Assembly: GCA_937132085.1 (NCBI GenBank)
Contig: CAKZNV010000133.1
Coordinates: forward strand, 1-51,721
DNA from: an uncultured Rubritalea sp.
Lineage (GTDB): Bacteria > Verrucomicrobiota > Verrucomicrobiia > Verrucomicrobiales > Akkermansiaceae
Length of the DNA: 51,721 nt
Direction: 5' to 3'
The first letter of the stretch is position 1. The number at the start of each line of letters is the position of its first letter. This document shows, one piece after another, positions 16,791 through 24,946 of the stretch. Below the pieces are notes generated by a model. That model saw nothing but the letters and a program-made list of their open reading frames with translations, was not told where the DNA came from and made no database searches. The position numbers and the translations under genes were made by a program.

Positions 16791-18830
16791 TTATTTAATG
16801 TCGAAGTCCTGAACGATAAGCCAGCTTGTTTGCGCTCCAGTGACGAGGACTCGGATGAACTTCGTTCCATCTGACAGATTACCCATCGCTTCTCCATCTT
16901 CGAAGTCTGCTATTTTCTTCCAGTCTTTACCGTCTGTAGATACTTGTAGAATTCCGTCTTTTAGGCGGTCAGCGATTTTACCTTTTACTAGACCACCAGT
17001 CGAAACGTGAACCTTGCCAGCTTTGACAGCTTGGGCCAGCTCTAGAGTGATGTGGTCATTTTCTTTTGGAGGGCTGTTCGACCAAAAGTATGTGCCTTTA
17101 GCTTCATCATAGATACAGACTGGGAGATGACCTCCGTGAGGCTGTAGACTAGAGCTGACTTTAGCTCCCTCTTTGGCTTCTACTTTTCCTTCAGTGTTAG
17201 GGTCGAAGTAGTTGATACCAGCTTTTTTGTAGCGAGCTAACATTGGCTGTAGACGAACGAAGAATTGATCGTAGTTCTTATTTTCAGTCTGAGTCCATGC
17301 ACACTCAGCAAGTGCTGCTACACGTGGGAATGCTTGGTATTCTACTTTGTCCCAAGTCTTCAGATACTCACTCCAGAGCTGTGCTTGGCAGCCGAGAATG
17401 TGCTTCGCTTTTTCCGTTCCTTTGAATTGCTTGGGCATTGGATCAAAGCTGTAAACGCTGCTGAGAGTGCGGTGACCTCCGATACATTCGTATTCTACGC
17501 CTTTAGCGAGTTCGATAGCTTTGTCGTTCTGATAGTGGTCAAAATAAGTGTGGCTACCAGGAGCCATGACGACATCGTGGCCTTCATTGACCGAAGCGAT
17601 AGCGTGATCCCATCCTCTCCAGAGCATCATGGTTGCTTTCGGTGAGAGTCCACCTTCACGGATTTCATCCCAGCCGATGAGTTTTCTGCCTTTAGCATCG
17701 AGCATTTTTTCTAGTCTACCGATGAAGTATGATTGAAGGTCGTGTTCGTTTTTGAGACCTTCACGTTTCATGACTGACTGTGCAAATGGGGACTGTTTCC
17801 ACTGTCCTTTAGGTGCTTCATCTCCTCCTATGTGGATGTAGGTAGATGGGAAAAGTTCACAGAGTTCCGTGAGCACGTCATCGATCCATTTGAATGTCTC
17901 TTCTTTAGGAGCTAGGATGTAAGGATGGACTCCCCATAGGCCGTAGACTTTAGGATTATAGTTAGGTATGTCTGTATTACCTAGTTCTGGATAGGCTGTG
18001 ATAGCGGCTGCCATGTGCCCTGGCATATCGATCTCTGGGACGATGGTGATGTGGCGTTTTTGAGCGTAGGCTACGATGTCTTTGATCTGCTCTTGAGTGT
18101 AGAATCCGCCATAGCGTTTGCCGTCTGATCCTGTTCTGTTTCCGTAAGGTGGGGTGGATGCTCGGAAGCCGCCGATCTCTGTGAGTTTCGGGTATTTCTT
18201 GATTTCGATTCTCCAGCCTTGGTCTTCTGTGAGGTGCCAGTGCATGGTGTTGAGTTTATGGACAGCTAGCTGATCGATAAATTTCTTAATGTCCTTAGGT
18301 GCGAACATGTGGCGGCCTACATCGAGATGCATACCTCTCCAGCCGAAGCGAGGAGTGTCTTTAATTTTTACACCTGGAATAGAGAATTCACCCTCTAGAG
18401 GAATTAGCTGTAGGAGGGATTGAGAGCCGTAGAATGCACCTGCTGCTCCAGCACCAGTGATGCCGATGCCGTGCTTGGATGATATCAGTGTGTAGCTTTC
18501 TGGTGATACGCCCTCTGCTGGCTTATCGTCTAGATCTAGGTAGATCTGAGAGTGTAGCATGATTCTGAGCCTCTCATCATAGAGAGCTGGCTTATGACCA
18601 GTGGCTTTCTCGATCGCTGCAGCTAGAAGTTCAGCTTCATTTCTGAGCTTGGTGTCATAGCGGATGGCTGTCTCTTTAGTGATCTCAAATTTATCATTAG
18701 CGACCTCTTCGACGTGATTCGGAAGAGGGATGATGTTCACTTGAGCGGATAAGGTGCCACTGAGAGCGACCCCAACGGCAGACATAACGCCGAGTGAACT
18801 TTTAGTTAGAAGTTGTAGTTTACGTTTCAT
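16791..18830 (-). CDS. Secreted GH20 beta-N-acetylhexosaminidase
   Basis: Exo-beta-N-acetylhexosaminidase. A signal peptide ends at about residue 29 (VALSGTLSAQ). The GH20b domain spans about 33-155 and the catalytic barrel about 160-510, with RGMHLDVGRHMF, WHLTEDQGWRIEI, VPEIDMPGHMAAA and HIGGDEAPKGQW, where Asp337-Glu338 is the catalytic pair. A C-terminal module (about 555-679) looks like an F5/8-type or CBM32-like domain, with SNSPPKENDHITLEL and LQVSTDGKDWKKIADF. All catalytic residues are present and this is the more canonical of the two GH20 enzymes here. Likely substrates are chitobiose or host/algal N-acetylated glycans. A candidate promoter with a 12-base palindrome lies just upstream. 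Confidence 0.95.
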   Translation of the reverse strand: MKRKLQLLTKSSLGVMSAVGVALSGTLSAQVNIIPLPNHVEEVANDKFEITKETAIRYDTKLRNEAELLAAAIEKATGHKPALYDERLRIMLHSQIYLDLDDKPAEGVSPESYTLISSKHGIGITGAGAAGAFYGSQSLLQLIPLEGEFSIPGVKIKDTPRFGWRGMHLDVGRHMFAPKDIKKFIDQLAVHKLNTMHWHLTEDQGWRIEIKKYPKLTEIGGFRASTPPYGNRTGSDGKRYGGFYTQEQIKDIVAYAQKRHITIVPEIDMPGHMAAAITAYPELGNTDIPNYNPKVYGLWGVHPYILAPKEETFKWIDDVLTELCELFPSTYIHIGGDEAPKGQWKQSPFAQSVMKREGLKNEHDLQSYFIGRLEKMLDAKGRKLIGWDEIREGGLSPKATMMLWRGWDHAIASVNEGHDVVMAPGSHTYFDHYQNDKAIELAKGVEYECIGGHRTLSSVYSFDPMPKQFKGTEKAKHILGCQAQLWSEYLKTWDKVEYQAFPRVAALAECAWTQTENKNYDQFFVRLQPMLARYKKAGINYFDPNTEGKVEAKEGAKVSSSLQPHGGHLPVCIYDEAKGTYFWSNSPPKENDHITLELAQAVKAGKVHVSTGGLVKGKIADRLKDGILQVSTDGKDWKKIADFEDGEAMGNLSDGTKFIRVLVTGAQTSWLIVQDFDIK

Positions 18831-18841
18831 GATTAGCTATT

Positions 18842-18869
18842 TGTATAATAAATTCCTGTTAGCTAACAA
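18842..18869 (-). promoter_or_regulatory. Candidate promoter with overlapping 12-base palindrome
   Basis: Read on the minus strand, TTGTTA (18869-18864) and TATACA (18847-18842) are 16 bases apart, 12 bases before the GH20 ATG. The perfect palindrome TGTTAGCTAACA (18857-18868) covers the -35 box, where a repressor could act. By-eye call. Confidence 0.35.
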
Positions 18870-18911
18870 GGACTTAAAATATAATAGCGTCATGAGTTGA
18901 TTAAAAAGAGT

Positions 18912-21587
18912 CTACTTCTCTATAGGATGATGGAGCTCTAGATTTTTCATTTGAGCTTCAGCAGAGGGAGTTGTTTTGAAGCTGTGAACATGACCCTGTT
19001 CTTCGATGATGACTTTATGCTCACCAGCGGCATAGGCAGGAATCGAGAATTTACTTTCAGTCATGCGCTGCGCCCATTGTAGAGTTCCGTCTGGATTGTA
19101 GACTTTTACGACTGCTCCGACGAAGTTACCTAGCTCAACTTTACCAAGGTAGCCTGTGAGTTTTCTGCCATCGTTATCAGTATCTTTTATTGTCTTTGGC
19201 CATCCTGGATATTGGTTGTTAGGCAGGCGGTCTGCTATTTTAGCTGAGCGTGGGTGGCTGTTGAAGGTGATGGTGCGAGCCTTGGTGTCGAAGTCTACGA
19301 TGCCGAACCCTGGGACTTGGTAGCCGAGGTTCTTTTGTGATTTGAGGTGGTAAGGTCCCTGAGGATCTATGTTAGGATTCGCTACTGCATGGAAGGTGAC
19401 TTTGTTCTTAAATCCATCGAGTCTTTTACCAAGATATTGGTCAGGAGTAGGTGCTGCGGCTTTATAGAAGTTTCCTTTATAGCCAGGGTAGTAACCTCGA
19501 GCGTAGGCATTGGCTGCTGCTGGGGCAGTGAATCCGAAGACTGAGTCATCATGTTTCTCGATACCGTGTTGCACAAGTGTGGAGAGGTGTTGGTCGCCAG
19601 CGATGTGTGGAGCTCTGACTGATCTCATGATGCTTAGTGCACGGTTTCTGCCGCTTTGTGGCCAGCCGTTAGAGTCTAAATCTGCGATGAGGAATTGCCC
19701 CGAATGGTGAGTAGCGAGATTTCCGAATGGTGACTGGCTGAGGACAGCTTTCATCTGAGCTCCGTGAGTCCAGTCTTGTGCCCAGTCAGCGAGGAATTTC
19801 TCCTGTGGCTTACCGAGTAGCTCTAGATGTGGGAGGTCGAGGCTAGCCGTGTCGAAGTCTGGGTTGTTGTAGTGATCTGGGCGATTGGTTCCGCTCTTAG
19901 GTAGACCATTTCCGGCAGGGCCGCTTTTGAAGAGTCGGTCACCGAGGATGGCGAAGCTGACTCCACCATAGTTCCAATCACAGAAGTAGGCTGGGATGTT
20001 TTGCTCTAGGCTATTGGGTGCAGGTGAGTCTGGTAGGTGAGCGCTCTGAGTGCGGTGGACTTGAGCGATGAATTCACCAGAATATCTGTAGCCGCCAAAG
20101 TTGGCGTTGCCTTTAGGTGCCTTACGAGCACCAGCTCCCCAGTGATTGCCTTGGTAAACATCGTGGTCATCTGGGATGGTGATGCTAGGGCGGTCACGGG
20201 TTGTTTCGTTGAATGCGACACAGTGGATGAGCCATTTGTAGAGGTAGTCCTCGTGAATGTTCTTTCCATCGACGAATGATGGAGTGCCTTCATACATCTG
20301 GTCTCCATACCAGAATATGATGTCTGGATTTTGATCTAGAGCTCGCTCTGTGATTTCGCTGTGAGGGAAATAAAGCTGTTCGTTCCAGCTTCTAACTTGT
20401 CCCCATGGACGGTGAATCACACAGCCTAATGCGGCGACACGGACTTTACCGTTAATTGGCTCTGCTGCGATGAGTCCAGTGTAGGTGGCTGGTTTTTCTG
20501 AGCTATTTAGTGGAAGTGATACTCGGTAAGGCACAGCTTTCTTTCCATCCCAGTTCTCAATTCTAAATGATGCCATTTCATCGATTTTTGCTACTTTAGA
20601 AGTAGCGGCTTGTTGCCATTTACCATCACGGTAGAATGATAGTGTGGCAGTTTTTCCAGCGTTTGGCATGCACTGAGCAGTGAGCTTGAGTATGCCGCGA
20701 TCCACTGTGTATTGAGTCATCACAATAGGTCCAACTGCTTGAGTATTCACACGTTTGACTCCGCCGATCACTTCGTAATGTGAGAAAGTGGATTCAGCTG
20801 TGGAGATGTTGTTTTTAGAGCCTTTTTTAGGTCGTGTTCCTGGGTGGGAAAGTAGACCGATAGCTCCTTTCATTCGTGCAGTTGGGACTGTTGCTGACGT
20901 TAGTGGGACAAAGTCACCTTTTTTTAAGCGTATGCCGGCAGTTAGTTTAGTTTTATCTCCATTTGTTTTAGTCGTGATTTCTAATCTATTAGATTCAAAT
21001 TTAGATTTAATGAAGTCACTAAAAGCGATAGAGGCTAGTTCTCTACCAGTATCTAGGTCAATGATTTTGAGATGATTGGCTCCCGTGATTCCGACTGCGT
21101 AGCCTGAGCCTGGGACTGCTGGGTAGGGTTTCTTTCCTTTGGTTGCGAAGTCAAAAAGTAGTGCTCTGGATTTATAGTGAGGGAGTGAGTGGCCAGCTCC
21201 GATGATGAGTCCGACAAGAGCATCATCTGCTAGTTCGGCATGGGCTCCACCTTTTGGTATTAGTTGTGCATTCACAGAAATAGCAAGTTCACCTTTACTG
21301 AGGTCAATATTCCGAGTCATGTCCATGGCTGTTCTCCAGCCTAGGAATGGTCTGTTTGGTGAGCAGAGAATCTCGCTTGTGTTATCACCATTCGAGCTCC
21401 AGTCTGCCATGCGGTTCGCCCACCAGTTAGGTCCTAGCCATTTAGAGCCTGCGGTGAGTTGAAAACCATCGATTTGCTCATCTGTTAGAGTGTCCTCGGC
21501 TTTGAGGGATTCGAGAGAAGTCTCAGCAAACGCTGTGTGAGCGATAGTGCAGGTGAGCAGTGTGGTTAGTAGAGAAAGTAGTTTCAT
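18912..21587 (-). CDS. Secreted PhoD-like metallophosphatase
   Basis: Exported phosphatase or phosphodiesterase of the PhoD-like superfamily. A signal peptide ends near residue 21 (TIAHTAFAETS). The first about 380 residues are beta-rich and probably form accessory domains. The metallophosphatase domain (about 390-700) shows FWYGDQMYEG, IPDDHDVYQGNHWG, ILGDRLF and HIAGDQHLSTLVQHG, which would supply the metal ligands. The remaining 180 residues are again beta-rich. At 891 residues it is longer than classical PhoD, as is common for such proteins in planctomycetes and verrucomicrobia. It may release phosphate or cleave other phosphoesters outside the cell. No TAT motif (twin Arg) is seen in the signal, unlike Bacillus PhoD. 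Confidence 0.85.
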   Translation of the reverse strand: MKLLSLLTTLLTCTIAHTAFAETSLESLKAEDTLTDEQIDGFQLTAGSKWLGPNWWANRMADWSSNGDNTSEILCSPNRPFLGWRTAMDMTRNIDLSKGELAISVNAQLIPKGGAHAELADDALVGLIIGAGHSLPHYKSRALLFDFATKGKKPYPAVPGSGYAVGITGANHLKIIDLDTGRELASIAFSDFIKSKFESNRLEITTKTNGDKTKLTAGIRLKKGDFVPLTSATVPTARMKGAIGLLSHPGTRPKKGSKNNISTAESTFSHYEVIGGVKRVNTQAVGPIVMTQYTVDRGILKLTAQCMPNAGKTATLSFYRDGKWQQAATSKVAKIDEMASFRIENWDGKKAVPYRVSLPLNSSEKPATYTGLIAAEPINGKVRVAALGCVIHRPWGQVRSWNEQLYFPHSEITERALDQNPDIIFWYGDQMYEGTPSFVDGKNIHEDYLYKWLIHCVAFNETTRDRPSITIPDDHDVYQGNHWGAGARKAPKGNANFGGYRYSGEFIAQVHRTQSAHLPDSPAPNSLEQNIPAYFCDWNYGGVSFAILGDRLFKSGPAGNGLPKSGTNRPDHYNNPDFDTASLDLPHLELLGKPQEKFLADWAQDWTHGAQMKAVLSQSPFGNLATHHSGQFLIADLDSNGWPQSGRNRALSIMRSVRAPHIAGDQHLSTLVQHGIEKHDDSVFGFTAPAAANAYARGYYPGYKGNFYKAAAPTPDQYLGKRLDGFKNKVTFHAVANPNIDPQGPYHLKSQKNLGYQVPGFGIVDFDTKARTITFNSHPRSAKIADRLPNNQYPGWPKTIKDTDNDGRKLTGYLGKVELGNFVGAVVKVYNPDGTLQWAQRMTESKFSIPAYAAGEHKVIIEEQGHVHSFKTTPSAEAQMKNLELHHPIEK

Positions 21588-21633
21588 GAAATTAATGTGC
21601 TTTGATGTATTCTACTGATCTCTACGCATTATG

Positions 21634-22494
21634 TTAGCAGTATTTTTCTAGAATCGGCATGAGATCCGCTTTGGTGCCTTCTGGCCAATGCTCTGGTTGA
21701 GTCACAATGGACTGAGCTAGAGCAGAATGTTCCGGCCAGTTGGCGTCAGTGGGGATATTCTGGATAGCAAATTTGACGATGTCTTGGGCATTTTGTGAGT
21801 TGGCTTTTAGATGGCCTAGAACTGTCTGTAGGCTCACTGGTTCTTCATCGGTTTTCCAGCAATCGTAGTCAGTAATCATTGCCATGGTGCAGAGTGCTAT
21901 CTCAGCTTCACGTGCTAGCTTTGCTTCTGCTACATTGGTCATGCCGATGACGTCAAAGCCGAGTTGGCGGTTGGCATTGCTCTCTGCTCTGGTGGAGAAG
22001 GCTGGGCCATCCATGTTGACGTAGGTTCCGCCATCGTGAGTCTTAGCGCCCTTTGCCTTTGCAGCATCGCTGACGATTTTACGCAGGTTTTCACTGATAG
22101 GATCTGCGAACTGGACATGAGCGGCGATTCCATTACCAAAGAATGTGTGTTCGTTTCTACGGCTAGTGCGGTCGAAGAATTGATCGAACATGACGATGTC
22201 ACGAGGAGCGTATTCTTCTTTTAAACTACCTACAGCGGTGACGCAGATGATGTAAGAAACTCCGAGAGATTTCAGCGCCCAGATGTTTGCTCTGTGGTTG
22301 ATCTCATGCGGTAAAATAGTGTGGCCTCTGCCATGACGTGGTAGAAAGAATACTCGGCGACCATCTAACAGACCGCTGATGATGGCATCGGACGGATAGC
22401 CAAACGGTGTATGAATGGTAATTTCTTCATCCTGCTGAAATCCCTTCATAGAATACAGCCCCGTTCCTCCAATGATCGCAATGTGATTTGACAT
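21634..22494 (-). CDS. mtnP: S-methyl-5'-thioadenosine phosphorylase
   Basis: Purine nucleoside phosphorylase-fold enzyme that splits methylthioadenosine with phosphate, starting methionine salvage from polyamine synthesis. Motifs: AIIGGTGLYSMKGF at the start, LPRHGRGHTILPHEINHRAN for phosphate and ribose contacts, VTAVGSLKEEYAPRDIV, NMDGPAFSTRAES and IGMTNVAEAKLAREAEI. The TDYDCWK stretch fits the MTAP branch rather than inosine/guanosine phosphorylase. The length of 286 residues is normal. No other mtn genes are nearby. A related 6-oxopurine specificity cannot be fully excluded by eye. Confidence 0.92.
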   Translation of the reverse strand: MSNHIAIIGGTGLYSMKGFQQDEEITIHTPFGYPSDAIISGLLDGRRVFFLPRHGRGHTILPHEINHRANIWALKSLGVSYIICVTAVGSLKEEYAPRDIVMFDQFFDRTSRRNEHTFFGNGIAAHVQFADPISENLRKIVSDAAKAKGAKTHDGGTYVNMDGPAFSTRAESNANRQLGFDVIGMTNVAEAKLAREAEIALCTMAMITDYDCWKTDEEPVSLQTVLGHLKANSQNAQDIVKFAIQNIPTDANWPEHSALAQSIVTQPEHWPEGTKADLMPILEKYC

Positions 22495-22632
22495 GCGCTC
22501 ACTATGGAAGCTGAAAGGCAGTCAAGTAAAGCGAGAAGCTAGCAATTTAACTTAGCAAGTAATCTTCATTCCTGCTATTTGGTGAAATTTGTAGTAGGTT
22601 ACAGATTTCAATGTGAATGATTAGAAATGGGC

Positions 22633-22661
22633 TTGAGGCTAGAGACTGATTAGTCTATTCA
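22633..22661 (+). promoter_or_regulatory. Candidate promoter containing a shared 12-mer
   Basis: TTGAGG (22633-22638) and TATTCA (22656-22661) are 17 bases apart. The spacer holds CTAGAGACTGAT, which recurs exactly at 23154-23165 inside another candidate promoter. It would serve the small membrane protein gene starting at 22676. Confidence 0.3.
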
Positions 22662-22675
22662 ATGAGAGACGCTTT

Positions 22676-22999
22676 ATGAGAACCTCTTTTATAACCTACT
22701 TTACTAGTTGCTACGGTTTGATTTGTCTGAATCTAGCAGTGTTTTCTTTTATCGTTGAGGTTAGAGTTGATATTGGGTTTTTAGGTTTTTTAGGGTTCCT
22801 CTTGGTGTCTCTTATTTACGCCATTATTCGTTGCTGTATGGACTCTACCCGAACGATCTCTGAAGATAAATTAGATGTCGTGAAGTCTGATACTTTGTAT
22901 GCGAGTTTTATCGCTGAAGATGAGTCTAGAATACACCTCTATAAAGAGGACTTGATACGGTTGTTTTATATGTGGAAAGACGAACGTTCATCGTTGTAA
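22676..22999 (+). CDS. Small two-helix membrane protein of unknown function
   Basis: Unrecognised 107-residue protein. Two hydrophobic helices are visible at about 4-27 and 33-54, followed by a charged C-terminal tail of about 50 residues (KEDLIRLFYMWKDERSSL) that would lie in the cytoplasm. No catalytic motif is present. A candidate promoter stands directly before it. It is an orphan between mtnP (divergent) and the autotransporter gene. It could be a genuine accessory gene; a chance open frame is less likely given the clear helices. Confidence 0.5.
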   Translation: MRTSFITYFTSCYGLICLNLAVFSFIVEVRVDIGFLGFLGFLLVSLIYAIIRCCMDSTRTISEDKLDVVKSDTLYASFIAEDESRIHLYKEDLIRLFYMWKDERSSL

Positions 23000-23145
23000 A
23001 TTGTTTTTGATAAAGGGATACCTGTTAGAGGAAAGATGTCTCTTCTTAGGAGCTATTTAAACGAGAGTTTAAAATGAGGTTGCCAGACTTTGAGAAACTT
23101 GATAATAGTCTTGGTTAATGTGCTTCATTTTATTGTGGATCACAT

Positions 23146-23172
23146 TTGTTAGACTAGAGACTGATGTATAGT
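23146..23172 (+). promoter_or_regulatory. Candidate promoter with the shared 12-mer, before the autotransporter
   Basis: TTGTTA (23146-23151) and TATAGT (23167-23172) flank a 15-base spacer that contains CTAGAGACTGAT (23154-23165), the same 12-mer as at 22639-22650. Transcription from here would give a leader of roughly 90 bases before the ATG at 23267. The gap 23000-23266 shows nothing else. Confidence 0.28.
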
Positions 23173-23266
23173 TAGATGAAATACTGAGGTCTACCTCCTT
23201 GCCCATTTTTTAATGAGGTATCAAACAAACATCATAACCCGATCTATTAACCCAAAATAATAAATT

Positions 23267-24823
23267 ATGACTAGAAAAACATCCTTATTCCGAAATCTAT
23301 CACTAGCGAGTGCGCTTAGTGTATGCAGTGCAGGCCTGAGCCAAGCACAGAGCATGGGCGAGACGCTGAATCTAACATTTACTGACACTGGCGCAGGCCT
23401 ACGAGTAGATGCCTCTGGCTATCTATCCTTTGATGGTGCTCGCACTGCCTTTCCTTCTCCAGGAGAGCATCGTTTTCTCACCAGAGATCCGGGTAGTCAG
23501 ACTGTGTATAGTCTAAACAGCACACACTCTGCGGGTAGCTGGGATGTATCAGGAGTTACTCTCTTCTCAGGGATGGGGCCATTAAACTTTACTGGCACTA
23601 ATGCTAGTGGAGATAGCTTCGGACTTGCTGTGATAAAGAGCGGTAGCGAATTACTACTCGCTGGGCCAGCAAGACATATCTACGCTAGTAGCGAAGGCCC
23701 TAGCTCAATATCTACGATGGGTAGCGCTCAATCAGTAAACGGCTCAGTCACCTTTGCAGGAGCCACAGTAGCCAACACTGGAGTGACTGCTCAGCAGATC
23801 GTGTTACATGGTTTTGGTGATTTTAATCCTGCTCCACCTCTAGAAGGCGGTCCTCAGAATAATGCTCTAGCTGGTTACTATCAGTATCTAAATATCATCA
23901 TTAATGCAGCAGTGATAGATCTAGAATCGCTCGCCACTACCTCTAGACCCGGCACTATTCTACCTCTAGTATCAAAGGTAACGATACATGGTGCTCACCA
24001 TAGATTACTCATGGACTCAGCGCTAGATAAAGACGGATGGCATACTTGGGCTTCGGGTGATTTTTCACGCTATGATGAGCTAGATGCTACTCAGGCAGTG
24101 GGGGAGATCGGAGCGAGTAGAAACTTCGGTATCGAAAACTTCCGTCTCGGACTAGGTGTAGGACACTCCGCTACAGACCAAGATACAACATTCGGTGGTG
24201 GATCTAGTCTCAAGGGTGATTTCCTCGTATTAGAGGCAAACTACCAGCTTAAAGGCACAAACGTATTTCTGTCAGCGCTCGGCTACTATGGTGAGTATGA
24301 TGTGGAAACCAGCCGTGGATATAGCGGCGGTGGAGCGCACTCATTTGGTAACACAGATGCAAGCAACTATGCGATCCGCCTCAGAGCAGATTGGAAAAAC
24401 GCATACGTGAATGGCAAGATGTCAGTGACTCCTCGCGTGTCCTATACATTTAGTGATACCTCAGTAGATGCATTCACTGAAGTAGGTGGCGGAACACCAG
24501 CCAGCTACGCTAAGCAAGAAAATGAAGAGCATGAATTCCGCCTAGGTGTGGATATCGATTACGCACTTTGTGAGAAAGCATCCCTTCGTGGAATTGTAGA
24601 ATTCGTTCACCTAGAAGGCGACGATGTTGGTATTAGTGGAACATCTGGTGGTGTTGGATTTAGCCTACCAGGGCAAGACCTTAAGAATAGCTGGGGTAGA
24701 GCTGGACTAGAGCTCGTTGCAGAGATGAACCCTAGCACAAACCTCCACCTAGGAGCATTTGCATCTACAGAAGGACAAGATGCTAGCTTCACAGGAACTG
24801 TAGGATTTCATGTGAAGTTCTAG
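23267..24823 (+). CDS. Autotransporter beta-domain outer-membrane protein
   Basis: Signal peptide (cleavage near residue 27, AGLSQAQS), a short Ser/Gly-rich passenger-like region (about 30-235) and a C-terminal beta-barrel of about 270 residues. The barrel begins around HHRLLMDSALDKDGWHTW and shows alternating strands such as GEIGASRNFGIENFRLGLGVG and LVLEANYQLKGTNVFLSALGYYGEYD. It ends in FTGTVGFHVKF, with the terminal Phe expected of barrels recognised by the Bam machinery. This architecture fits a type Va-like autotransporter barrel domain. The passenger is small and has no recognised enzyme or adhesin motif. A terminator follows directly, so the gene is monocistronic. Confidence 0.85.
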   Translation: MTRKTSLFRNLSLASALSVCSAGLSQAQSMGETLNLTFTDTGAGLRVDASGYLSFDGARTAFPSPGEHRFLTRDPGSQTVYSLNSTHSAGSWDVSGVTLFSGMGPLNFTGTNASGDSFGLAVIKSGSELLLAGPARHIYASSEGPSSISTMGSAQSVNGSVTFAGATVANTGVTAQQIVLHGFGDFNPAPPLEGGPQNNALAGYYQYLNIIINAAVIDLESLATTSRPGTILPLVSKVTIHGAHHRLLMDSALDKDGWHTWASGDFSRYDELDATQAVGEIGASRNFGIENFRLGLGVGHSATDQDTTFGGGSSLKGDFLVLEANYQLKGTNVFLSALGYYGEYDVETSRGYSGGGAHSFGNTDASNYAIRLRADWKNAYVNGKMSVTPRVSYTFSDTSVDAFTEVGGGTPASYAKQENEEHEFRLGVDIDYALCEKASLRGIVEFVHLEGDDVGISGTSGGVGFSLPGQDLKNSWGRAGLELVAEMNPSTNLHLGAFASTEGQDASFTGTVGFHVKF

Positions 24824-24850
24824 AATACCTTTGGAATTTATCCATCAATT

Positions 24851-24884
24851 AATGCCCTAGTAGTTTGTTCTGCTAGGGCATTTT
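24851..24884. terminator. Factor-independent terminator after the autotransporter gene
   Basis: Stem of 13 pairs (24851-24863 with 24870-24882, one G-U pair), 6-base loop and T-run. The stem word AATGCCCTAG/CTAGGGCATT is repeated in the terminator at 26315-26348. Confidence 0.85.
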
Positions 24885-24946
24885 GTATCATTTTATTGCT
24901 TGATTCTCAGAAGCCTTAGGCTGAGTATGTTAAAAAATAACTAATT

